6,196 nucleotides of DNA from Rhodospirillales bacterium (lineage in GTDB: Bacteria > Pseudomonadota > Alphaproteobacteria > Micavibrionales > UBA2020), in assembly GCA_023266795.1 (NCBI GenBank), contig JAHFPI010000113.1:1-6196 (forward strand), given 5' to 3'. Under the pieces are notes generated by a model that was given only the letters and a program-made list of their open reading frames with translations, was not told the DNA's origin and made no database searches. The translations under genes and the position numbers were made by a program. Below are positions 1-5,981 of the stretch, one piece after another (position 1 is the first letter of the stretch; every line of letters starts with the position of its first letter).

Positions 1-1
1 C

Positions 2-937
2 GCCGTCACCTTCAACAAGCCGGAGATGGTCGAACTGCTGGCGCGGCACGGCGGCTATGTGCCGGGGCAGATGGTGGACGGCTGGTCGCTGCTGCACCGC
101 TCCTGCCAGAAGGGCAAGCCCCCGATTGTCGCTGCCCTGCTCAAGGCGGGCGCGGACTGCAACGAAAAGACCGGCAACGGCTCGACCCCGCTGCTGATCG
201 CCGTGGTCAACGGCCATGCGGAGCTGGTCAAGGCCCTGCTGGAATTTCCCGCCGTCATCGAAGCCATGAACGATTGTTTTGTCAGCACCGACGCCAAGGA
301 ACGCACCGCCTTCCAGCTGGCGGTGGACAGGGAACAACTGCCGCTGGCCGCGCTGATGATCGGCAAAGGCGCCGCCGTCAACAAACCCGACGCGGAGGGC
401 CGCACGCCGCTGCTCTCCGCCGTTGAAAGCGGCAACATTGCGCTGGTGCGCCTGCTGGTCGAAGCCGGCGCGGATATCAACAAGCCCTGCGGGCCGGACG
501 GCACGGCGCTGGTCTATGCCTGCAAAACCGGCGAGATCAACGACGAAACCGTGCGGGTGGAAATCATCGGCCTGCTGGTCAGCCTCGGCGCGGATACGGA
601 TATTCCCGCGACGGACGGCACCGCGCCCCTGCACAGCGTCATCGCAGAATCAAGGCCGCCGGAAGTGTTGTCCGCGCTGCTGCGTTATCCCGTCGATATC
701 GACGTGCGCCACGCGGAAGATGCCCGCACGCCGCTGATCGAAGCCGCAAAGCATAACGACCTCGCGGGCGTCGAGGCGCTGCTGCAGGCCGGCGCCAACC
801 CGAAGCTGTTTGACGGTCACGGCAAATCCGCCCTGTCCTACGCCCGCGCCAATGGCCGGCAGGACATCATCGATGTGCTGGAAAACGCGCTGCTGAAAAA
901 GCCCGTCCGGAAACCAGGGGGGGATCACCATGCCTAG
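2..937 (+). CDS. Ankyrin-repeat protein, first of three (5' end missing)
   Basis: The reading frame is open to the left edge; the eight codons before the first ATG (position 26) read AVTFNKPE and run straight into an ankyrin helix (MVELLARHGG), so ATG 26 is internal and the true start lies outside. Numbering from that Met, about eight ankyrin units follow: roughly 18-51, 52-91, 92-124, 125-157, 158-197, 198-232, 233-265 and 266-292. Consensus pieces are clear, for example GRTPLLSAV followed by LLVEAGADIN. Units 2 and 5 carry insertions. The rest is almost wholly repeats plus a short tail rich in Lys, Pro and Gly. Ankyrin stacks bind other proteins; no catalytic domain is seen, so the partner and role are unknown. 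The stop codon overlaps the next gene by 8 bp, suggesting coupled translation. A seven-G run at 917-923 lies just before the stop. Confidence 0.9.
   Translation, partial: AVTFNKPEMVELLARHGGYVPGQMVDGWSLLHRSCQKGKPPIVAALLKAGADCNEKTGNGSTPLLIAVVNGHAELVKALLEFPAVIEAMNDCFVSTDAKERTAFQLAVDREQLPLAALMIGKGAAVNKPDAEGRTPLLSAVESGNIALVRLLVEAGADINKPCGPDGTALVYACKTGEINDETVRVEIIGLLVSLGADTDIPATDGTAPLHSVIAESRPPEVLSALLRYPVDIDVRHAEDARTPLIEAAKHNDLAGVEALLQAGANPKLFDGHGKSALSYARANGRQDIIDVLENALLKKPVRKPGGDHHA
916..923 (+). promoter_or_regulatory. Shine-Dalgarno site of the second ankyrin gene, in a G7 run
   Basis: The sequence A followed by seven G lies 6 bases before the ATG at 930, an ideal ribosome-binding distance. It sits inside the last codons of the first ankyrin gene. 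It supports 930 as a true start, although the same G run is also a possible slippage site. Confidence 0.75.
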
Positions 938-2045
938 TGATTTCGGATTCAAGCCCCCCGTCCCGCCGCCCATCCCCGCCCCGCCGGTGGAATTTAAAGC
1001 CCCGCCCATTCCCGCCGCCGAAACCGTCAACATGCCGATGACAGTGGAAGGCAACACCTATCTGCATGAGCTTTGCCTGAGAAACGCGCCGCTCCCGCTG
1101 ATCCGCGAAGCCGTGCAGTCGCTCGGCGCACGGACGGATGTGCTGAACAAAAGAAACATTTCGCCGCTGGGGCTGGCGATCATCAATAACAACATGGAGA
1201 TGATCCAGTGCCTGCTCGATCTGGGGGCAAAGATTTATTTTTTCGACGGCACCGGGCGGCCCATTCATGCGCTGGCTATCGCCATCTCCTTCGGACGCGA
1301 TGATGTCGTAAAGCTGCTCCTGAAAAACGGCGGCGGGCTTTACGTGAACCAGCCCGGCACCTATCCGGTCGAAAAAGAAGCCGTGCCCTGCCTGTCGCAC
1401 GCCGTCAGGGAGAACAAAGCTTCGCTCATCGAAACGCTGGTGTTCGCCGGCGCTTTCCTGAATGAAGCCTGCGGCAAGGACGGTCTCCCCCCCCTGCATC
1501 GCGCCGTGCTCCAGAATAGCCCCGAGGCGGTGGAAAAACTGGTTATGTTGGGCGCGGAAATTGACCAACCGCAATCGACCAGCGGCATGACCCCGCTGCA
1601 CTATGCCGCTTCCGCCCTTGGCAAGCTGCCGGTCGTCACAAAACTTCTGGAGATGGGCGCCGACCCGGATGCCCCGATGTCCGGCGGCGTCACGCCGCTG
1701 ATGCTCGCCGCAAGCCAGGGAAATGCCACCGTCATAACGCTGCTGCTGAAAGCCGGCGCCGATGTGAACCGCAAATGCACGTCAGGAAAACGGGATACAG
1801 CGCTGCACCGCGCCGCCGCCAACGGCAGCCTTGAGACCATCGCCGTCCTGCTGGAGGGCGGCGCCGACCCGCTGCTGACCGATTCAGACAATCTGACGGT
1901 CGCACGCAGCGCCCGCGCCGCCTCAAGATGGCAGGCCGCAAACAAGCTTGAGGAAGCCGAAAAGGCGGCTGAACAAAAATTCTTCGACAATGCCTACGAC
2001 AAGCTGCAACGCCGCAACAGACGCGGCAAGGGAGGCCCTTCATGA
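930..2045 (+). CDS. Ankyrin-repeat protein with proline-rich N-terminus, second of three
   Basis: A 371-residue protein. Residues 8-33 form a proline-rich, probably disordered leader (PPVPPPIPAPP, then KAPPIPAA). About nine ankyrin units follow at roughly 40-74, 75-105, 108-146, 150-182, 184-216, 218-250, 252-284, 288-318 and 321-343; the later ones are the most canonical (GMTPLHYAA, VTPLMLAASQGN, LLLKAGADVN). The tail from about 335 is charged and helical, ending in a basic stretch (RRNRRGKGG). There is no signal peptide or membrane segment, so it is probably cytoplasmic or exported by a route that needs no Sec signal. ATG 930 has a strong Shine-Dalgarno and overlaps the previous stop by 8 bp; its own stop shares ATGA with the next gene. 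Family known: protein-protein binding scaffold. Specific function: not recognised. Confidence 0.93.
   Translation: MPSDFGFKPPVPPPIPAPPVEFKAPPIPAAETVNMPMTVEGNTYLHELCLRNAPLPLIREAVQSLGARTDVLNKRNISPLGLAIINNNMEMIQCLLDLGAKIYFFDGTGRPIHALAIAISFGRDDVVKLLLKNGGGLYVNQPGTYPVEKEAVPCLSHAVRENKASLIETLVFAGAFLNEACGKDGLPPLHRAVLQNSPEAVEKLVMLGAEIDQPQSTSGMTPLHYAASALGKLPVVTKLLEMGADPDAPMSGGVTPLMLAASQGNATVITLLLKAGADVNRKCTSGKRDTALHRAAANGSLETIAVLLEGGADPLLTDSDNLTVARSARAASRWQAANKLEEAEKAAEQKFFDNAYDKLQRRNRRGKGGPS
2028..2035 (+). promoter_or_regulatory. Shine-Dalgarno site of the third ankyrin gene
   Basis: AAGGGAGG lies 6 bases before the ATG at 2042, inside the end of the preceding gene. It supports the ATGA-overlap start and independent or coupled re-initiation. 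Confidence 0.8.
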
Positions 2046-2968
2046 GAAAAAAAGGCAAATACCTGCTGGATTTTAACACTGCTGCTGACACTCAATCAGG
2101 CAAAGATACCAACACCCCGCTGCCTCATGTCATGCCGTTACCGGAGATAGATGATATTGCCGAACGTCTTTCAACAAGGGAAACGGCGCAACTGGTCAAT
2201 GCTGTTAATGCGGAAGGGCAAACGCCGCTGCACCTGGCCGTTCAGGCTGGCAAGGAGTCGCTGGTTCGGCAGTTGCTGAAACTCGGCGCGAATGTCAACG
2301 CTGTGGATAAAGAAGGCAATACGCCCCTGCATCTGGCTATCGCTGCACACAGCGAAGAACTGATGCTGCTGCTGATCGAGCATGGCGCCGATATCAGCAA
2401 AAGCGCATCTGAATTAACTATGCCGCTATTAAACTGCGCCCTCAAAAAAACTGCGGGCGTTCCCGCTGTGCGCATTTTGCTTGATTATGGCGCCGATCCG
2501 AATGCCGTAGGCCGTGAAGAGTACACACCCTCCCCACTGCTGTGGGCCACGTCCATTCACGATGTTGAATCCCTGAAGCTGCTGCTAGAGGCCGGCGCAA
2601 ATCCGGACTATGCCAACGAAAAAGGAACAACGGCGCTGCACATTTCCTGCATGAACAGCAGGGAAGACGCAATCGAGGTGCTTCTGGCCGCAGGCGCAAA
2701 TCCCAATATCAAGGATACCGCCGGACGGACGCCGCTGCATCTCGTTGCCACTTCGGCCCTGAACGTCAAGCTGTCGCAGATGCTGATTGAAAATGGCGCC
2801 GACCCGCTCCTCAAGGATATTACAGGCAGATCGGCTTTTGACCTGGCGTATAAATCAGACAACAAGGCCATAATGGAAATATTTAAAAAGAAGCTCGCGG
2901 AAAAAGGGCTCGTTTACACGCCGCCCCCGCCGACGCCTGACCCGTCAACGTCATGGAACATCTGCTAG
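2042..2968 (+). CDS. Ankyrin-repeat protein with proline-rich C-terminus, third of three
   Basis: A 308-residue protein. After a polar N-terminal region (1-57, no signal peptide) come about seven ankyrin units at roughly 58-90, 91-123, 125-157, 161-193, 194-226, 227-260 and 261-288. They are the most canonical of the cluster: GQTPLHLAVQAGKESLV, GNTPLHLAI, GRTPLHLVA and several GANPN/GADPL loops. The tail 293-301 is proline-rich (TPPPPTPDP) and the last residue is Cys. The start overlaps the previous stop as ATGA, indicating translational coupling. Base composition looks lower in GC than the first gene (hand count: 30 of 60 at 2101-2160 against 40 of 60 at 121-180), which may reflect a different age or origin. 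The stop is one base from the stop of the opposing gene. Role unknown beyond probable protein binding. Confidence 0.94.
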   Translation: MRKKGKYLLDFNTAADTQSGKDTNTPLPHVMPLPEIDDIAERLSTRETAQLVNAVNAEGQTPLHLAVQAGKESLVRQLLKLGANVNAVDKEGNTPLHLAIAAHSEELMLLLIEHGADISKSASELTMPLLNCALKKTAGVPAVRILLDYGADPNAVGREEYTPSPLLWATSIHDVESLKLLLEAGANPDYANEKGTTALHISCMNSREDAIEVLLAAGANPNIKDTAGRTPLHLVATSALNVKLSQMLIENGADPLLKDITGRSAFDLAYKSDNKAIMEIFKKKLAEKGLVYTPPPPTPDPSTSWNIC

Positions 2969-2969
2969 A

Positions 2970-3671
2970 TCAGCGCGCCCTGATAACGTGCAGATAAATA
3001 TAGCGCTGCGCGCCGGCGGATTCGCGGTAACAGAATGCCCGCTTCCCGACAAATTCGTTAGCGCCGCCCGTCAGCGTTATAGGATTGGCGCCGCCCAGAT
3101 CGCCGTAATTCGTACCGTTAAAGCGCGTCAGAGTGAGGGCGCCGCCAGCAGGTACACCTGCCCAGCCGAGACTGAGGAGGGAATTGGCTTTCTCGCAAAT
3201 ATTCTGGGGAATATCGACCACCAGCATCACCAGCTCCGACTTGCTGTCAGACCCTACACCCGTTACCGTATACTGCCCTGAAAACTCATAGCTACAAGTG
3301 GAAAGGCAGGTAGCGGGCGACGGGGTCATGTATACCGCGTTGCCGCCGGAAGAATTAAAAATTTCCGTCGTGGGCTGTGCTCCAACTGCCCCATAGGCGG
3401 CATTCGCGCCAGATGCCGAAAACAGGATGCCATTGCCGGAAGTGTTCGTATCCGACACGCCGCCCAGCAGCAGCATCCTGTCGACAATAGGACGCAATCC
3501 GTTGCCGTACTGAAGCAGCTCGACGGCGCTCAGGCGGGCCTGTTCCTGCGTCGACATGCTGCTGATGCCAGCCCAGTTTTTCGAGATGGCAAAAATCAGC
3601 CCCACAAAAAGAACTATCCCGATAAGGATAATGACAAGAACGTTCCCCCGCTCAGAGGCGTTATGCTGCAT
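2970..3671 (-). CDS. Pilin-like single-pass envelope protein, uncharacterised
   Basis: A 233-residue protein with a short N-terminal segment (MQHNASERGN), one strongly hydrophobic helix at about 11-30, a helical stretch to about 68, then a Gly/Ser/Thr/Asn-rich region consistent with an exported beta-rich head. Cysteines fall at 122, 126, 159 and 214, so two disulfides are possible outside the cytoplasm. The plan of short leader, hydrophobic helix, amphipathic helix and Cys-containing head resembles type IV pilins, pseudopilins or TadE-like proteins, but the classical prepilin motif (Gly-Phe/Met with Glu at +5) is absent. It recalls an uncharacterised alphaproteobacterial group starting with a Gly-Asn before the hydrophobic helix; this is from memory. 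ATG 3671 is preceded 8 bases away by GGAAAGAA. It is last in a minus-strand run after a DUF465 gene, with no pilus-assembly genes nearby. Confidence 0.82.
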   Translation of the reverse strand: MQHNASERGNVLVIILIGIVLFVGLIFAISKNWAGISSMSTQEQARLSAVELLQYGNGLRPIVDRMLLLGGVSDTNTSGNGILFSASGANAAYGAVGAQPTTEIFNSSGGNAVYMTPSPATCLSTCSYEFSGQYTVTGVGSDSKSELVMLVVDIPQNICEKANSLLSLGWAGVPAGGALTLTRFNGTNYGDLGGANPITLTGGANEFVGKRAFCYRESAGAQRYIYLHVIRAR

Positions 3672-3706
3672 AAAATATATTCTTTCCGATGGCAGGCTCC
3701 CGGCTT

Positions 3707-3877
3707 TTACCCGTCCGTCCGTTGCATGCGGTCAATCCGCTCTTTAAGGTGCAGCCTTTCTTTTTTCAGCCTTTCGATCAGCACGTCGTTGCGCGCCGCG
3801 TGGACCCGCTCGCCGTGAATGTCGCGTTCCAATTTTTCATGTTTGTCCCTGAGAGCCTTAAGGTGAGAGGTCTGCAT
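3707..3877 (-). CDS. Small YdcH/DUF465-family coiled-coil protein
   Basis: A 56-residue protein beginning MQTSHLKALRDKHEKLERDI and containing ERLKKERLHLKERIDRM near its end. Length, high charge, the early SHL-x-AL-x-x-KH motif and the closing L-K-K-E-R-L-x-L-K-E-x-I stretch match the YdcH/DUF465 family, a two-helix hairpin of unknown function that is common in alphaproteobacteria. No membrane segment is present, so it is probably cytosolic and possibly oligomeric. The ATG at 3877 has AGGAG 9 bases upstream (3887-3891 on the plus strand). The frame stays open farther upstream without a better start. It lies 66 bp after the hydrolase gene and 35 bp before the pilin-like gene, all on the same strand. 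The antisense frame over this stretch is not a gene. Confidence 0.85.
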   Translation of the reverse strand: MQTSHLKALRDKHEKLERDIHGERVHAARNDVLIERLKKERLHLKERIDRMQRTDG

Positions 3878-3943
3878 GTCTTCAATCTCCTGTCTGATAA
3901 ATGATAGTTCAAACCATTCTACCAGCAGAAGGTTGAAAAACCC

Positions 3944-4660
3944 TTAACCGTCCAGCGTCCCGATGAAACTGTTGATTTCTTTTGCAGTTTCAAGGGGTTT
4001 TTCAACCATCAGCATGTGCCCGCCATCGGGCATGACATGAAATGCCGCGCGGGCGATCATCTCGGCGAGGAGCTTGCCGTCGGTAGATTTGGTCAGTTTA
4101 TCGTCCAGCCCTGAAAGAACCAGCGCCGGCTGGCGGAGGTCCCGCGCCGCCGCTTCGCCGCGCTGATAAACGTTGCAGGCCGTCAGGTCGTTTAAAAGCG
4201 CCCCCGCCGCCACAGATTGCATCTGCCCTTTTAATACAGTTCTGACCGCAAACGCCTGCGGATGAACAGGTGAAATACCCCATTTCAAAATCATGTCGGC
4301 AGCGGCATCGGGATCCGCAGCGGCCTGCCGCAGCAATTCCGGATGCACCGGCATTTTTGCCGCCGCCCCCAGCAAAACCAGCGCGGCGACGGACGGATGC
4401 CGTGCCGCCTCCAGCGCGACCAGCGCGCCCATTGAATGGCCCATCAGCACCGCCGACTGCGGCGAATGCTCGTCCAGCCGTGTCATGATCCATCCAGCCA
4501 TTTCCTCGATTGACGGCAGAAAAGAACCCTCGGCCTTCCCGTGCCCCGGCAGGGAAACCGCCTGGCAGGGAAGTTCCAGACACGCCACAAGACTGCCCCA
4601 CACGCCGGCATGCATTCCGGCGCCATGTATCGCAAAAATGTGCTTGTTCTGAGAGGCCAT
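3944..4660 (-). CDS. Alpha/beta-fold hydrolase
   Basis: A 238-residue protein with the whole alpha/beta-hydrolase signature: the oxyanion-hole turn HGAG at 12-15, the LPGHG turn at 37-41, the nucleophile elbow GHSMG with Ser76, an acid in GLDD (Asp186 or Asp187), and the catalytic His215 in DGGHMLMVEKP. A small helical cap is likely between about 103 and 165. Length fits small esterase or MhpC-like members, but the substrate cannot be told. No signal peptide, so cytosolic. The ATG at 4660 places HGAG at the usual distance from the N-terminus. Its ribosome site is poor (TAGAG about 8 bases upstream; an AGGG is too close). An intrinsic terminator ends only 17 bases upstream of the start, leaving little room for a promoter. 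The DUF465 and pilin-like genes follow on the same strand. Confidence 0.93.
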   Translation of the reverse strand: MASQNKHIFAIHGAGMHAGVWGSLVACLELPCQAVSLPGHGKAEGSFLPSIEEMAGWIMTRLDEHSPQSAVLMGHSMGALVALEAARHPSVAALVLLGAAAKMPVHPELLRQAAADPDAAADMILKWGISPVHPQAFAVRTVLKGQMQSVAAGALLNDLTACNVYQRGEAAARDLRQPALVLSGLDDKLTKSTDGKLLAEMIARAAFHVMPDGGHMLMVEKPLETAKEINSFIGTLDG

Positions 4661-4677
4661 GCCCTGAACTCTACACT

Positions 4678-4705
4678 AAAAAAAACCGCCCCCAAAGGGG
4701 GGCGG
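4678..4705 (-). terminator. Rho-independent terminator (minus strand)
   Basis: Read on the minus strand there is a GC-only stem of 8 bp (plus-strand arms CCGCCCCC at 4686-4693 and GGGGGCGG at 4698-4705) with a 4-base loop, followed at once by eight T. This is a textbook intrinsic terminator. It lies about 100 bp after the stop of the ssb-linked membrane gene and so ends that unit, just before the hydrolase gene. There is no T run on the plus strand, so it works in one direction only. Confidence 0.9.
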
Positions 4706-4807
4706 AGTAAAGATATCACGAGAAGGCACAGATGAAACCAAAAAATCGACGGAACGCGCAAGATTGTGTCCCTGATTCGAGAGTACCATCAGCAGGTTAA
4801 CATCCGG

Positions 4808-5416
4808 TTAACGCGGCAGTTCTCCTGATTTATCTATAAATTTCTTTTCGTAAACCGCCTGCGTGATGGCCGCGAGAGCCATGATGCCGCCAAAAATGCT
4901 GAAAGACGGCCAGAAAGAAGTCGCCCCATCCAGCAGCCGGACAGCGGAAAGCACCACAATGGCAAGCTGCGCCACTTCCACCATCGTCATGATAAAAATG
5001 TTGCCCCGGTCCCGGTTCGTCCACAACAGCAGCGGCACCAGCGCCGCAGAATCAGCCCACAACAACGCGGCATGAACCGCCTGAGGCACAACGCTGTGCG
5101 TCACATATTCAAAAATACTCACGCACCACAATGTCAGGAACAGCAGAATATAAGCCAGACTCAGGGTGAACATCAGCCGTTCTTTATCCGGACGCTGCGC
5201 CGCGCGGTAAAGCGACATGAAGTGGGACAATATGCCTGCCGGAATGATCAGAATGGGAATGATATAGGGCGCAAAAAGCAGCGCCATCACCCCGACCCAG
5301 ACGACCTGCCACTGCGCCATCACTCCCAGCCACACCGCCCCCACCGCTAATCCCGCCAGATTGAGGTACAGGATCGGCGTCAGAAGGCCGGAGACGGTTT
5401 TTTTCAGAGAAGCCAC
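4808..5416 (-). CDS. Multi-pass inner-membrane protein, unknown function, coupled to ssb
   Basis: A 202-residue, very hydrophobic protein with about six membrane helices at roughly 11-33, 38-64, 83-105, 112-132, 139-161 and 167-188. A charged loop (RAAQRPDKERL, 71-81) separates helices 2 and 3, and RDRGN precedes helix 5; the C-terminal tail is charged (EKKFIDKSGELPR). I recognise no family motif. The start is GTG at 5416, three bases after the ssb stop, with no clear Shine-Dalgarno, which suggests translation coupled to ssb. The next ATG (residue 33) would remove the first helix, so GTG is preferred. An intrinsic terminator about 100 bp downstream closes the unit. Function unknown; adjacency to ssb is not evidence for a DNA role. 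Confidence 0.83.
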   Translation of the reverse strand: MASLKKTVSGLLTPILYLNLAGLAVGAVWLGVMAQWQVVWVGVMALLFAPYIIPILIIPAGILSHFMSLYRAAQRPDKERLMFTLSLAYILLFLTLWCVSIFEYVTHSVVPQAVHAALLWADSAALVPLLLWTNRDRGNIFIMTMVEVAQLAIVVLSAVRLLDGATSFWPSFSIFGGIMALAAITQAVYEKKFIDKSGELPR

Positions 5417-5419
5417 TGG

Positions 5420-5899
5420 TTAGAACGGGATTTCGTCATCCATATCGTTTTTGCCGGAAGCGCCGAATGAACCGCCGCTGCCGCCGCCAGCCGCCGCCAT
5501 GGCAGGCTCTTCGGCATAATCATTGGCCGCGCCACTGCCGGAACCGCCCTTGCTGTCGAGCATAGTGATCTCGCCACGATAAGGCCGCAGCACGACTTCG
5601 GTGGTGTATTTTTCCACGCCGTCTTTATCCGTGTATTTGCGGGTTTCGAGCTGCCCTTCCAGATAAACCTTGGCGCCTTTTTTCAGGTATTTTTCGCAGA
5701 TGACGACCAGATTTTCATTGCTGACCACCACGCGGTGCCACTGCGTTCTTTCCTTGCGCTCGCCGGTCGCCTTATCCTTCCAGCTTTCGGAAGTGGCCAC
5801 CGACAGATTGGCAACGCGCCCGCCGTTCTGAAACGAGCGGATCTCCGGGTCATTCCCCAGATTGCCAATCAGAATCACTTTATTTACACTTCCAGCCAT
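5420..5899 (-). CDS. ssb: Single-stranded DNA-binding protein
   Basis: SSB coats single-stranded DNA in replication, repair and recombination and recruits partners through its C-terminal tip. The 159-residue protein starts MAGSVNKVILIGNLGNDPEI and has the OB fold to about residue 112, with aromatic DNA-contact candidates Trp40 and Trp54 (TQWHRVVV) and the strand KKGAKVYLEGQLETRKY. A Gly/Ser/Ala-rich flexible linker spans about 117-150, and the end is the canonical acidic DMDDEIPF tip. The start is set at ATG 5899: AGGAAGGG lies 10 bases before it and Met-Ala-Gly-Ser matches the usual family start. An ATG 24 bases farther upstream (5923) would add MLRKGKTI and turn the Shine-Dalgarno into coding sequence, so it is rejected. 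It is divergent from the HD hydrolase and leads a two-gene unit with the membrane protein. Confidence 0.98.
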   Translation of the reverse strand: MAGSVNKVILIGNLGNDPEIRSFQNGGRVANLSVATSESWKDKATGERKERTQWHRVVVSNENLVVICEKYLKKGAKVYLEGQLETRKYTDKDGVEKYTTEVVLRPYRGEITMLDSKGGSGSGAANDYAEEPAMAAAGGGSGGSFGASGKNDMDDEIPF

Positions 5900-5981
5900 G
5901 ATAGTTTTTCCCTTCCTGAGCATGCACTAAAAACGGCTTATGTTTAACACGGTTCAGGGGTTTTAAAAAGGGGGAATTCAG
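5900..5981. promoter_or_regulatory. Divergent intergenic region, ssb / HD hydrolase
   Basis: These 82 bp separate two divergent start codons and should hold both promoters and leaders. Both ribosome sites are visible: AGGAAGGG for ssb (5910-5917, minus) and AGGGGG for the HD gene (5969-5974, plus, 7 bases from ATG). An AT-rich centre (TTTTAAAA at 5961-5968 and TATGTTTAA at 5939-5947) is a plausible place for promoter elements, but I find no convincing -35/-10 pair on either strand. No good LexA box is seen. Confidence 0.55.

Noticed and set aside
867..1601. Long minus-strand open frame (244 codons) opposite the ankyrin genes
   Set aside because: It is antisense to clear ankyrin coding sequence on both sides of the gene overlap, has no recognisable domain, and GC-rich DNA commonly leaves such frames open.
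2988..3281. Plus-strand 97-codon frame opposite the pilin-like gene
   Set aside because: Antisense to a protein with a clear membrane helix and exported-domain composition, with no motif of its own.
3689..3904. Plus-strand 71-codon frame between the pilin-like and hydrolase genes
   Set aside because: The opposite strand encodes a DUF465 protein with a good Shine-Dalgarno; the plus frame shows no protein-like pattern.
3931..3942. Small hairpin GGTT-GAAA-AACC after the hydrolase stop
   Set aside because: Only 4 bp of stem and no T run, so it is not supported as a terminator.
4098..4601. Minus-strand 167-codon frame inside the hydrolase gene
   Set aside because: Gly/Arg/Ala-rich out-of-frame reading of a gene with an intact catalytic triad; a shadow.
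4483..4761. Minus-strand frame with a TTG start and a hydrophobic N-terminus upstream of the hydrolase
   Set aside because: It runs through the intrinsic terminator and then overlaps the hydrolase out of frame; no ribosome site or family motif.
4757..4800. T-loop-like GATTCGA in the gap upstream of the terminator, suggesting a tRNA
   Set aside because: The flanking bases do not pair as a T arm, and there is no acceptor stem or cloverleaf in the 102-bp gap.
5945..5975. Possible LexA box in the ssb promoter region (GTTC at 5952, or GAAC on the minus strand)
   Set aside because: The second half-site at the alphaproteobacterial spacing (7 bases) is missing: TTAA on one reading and AACA on the other.
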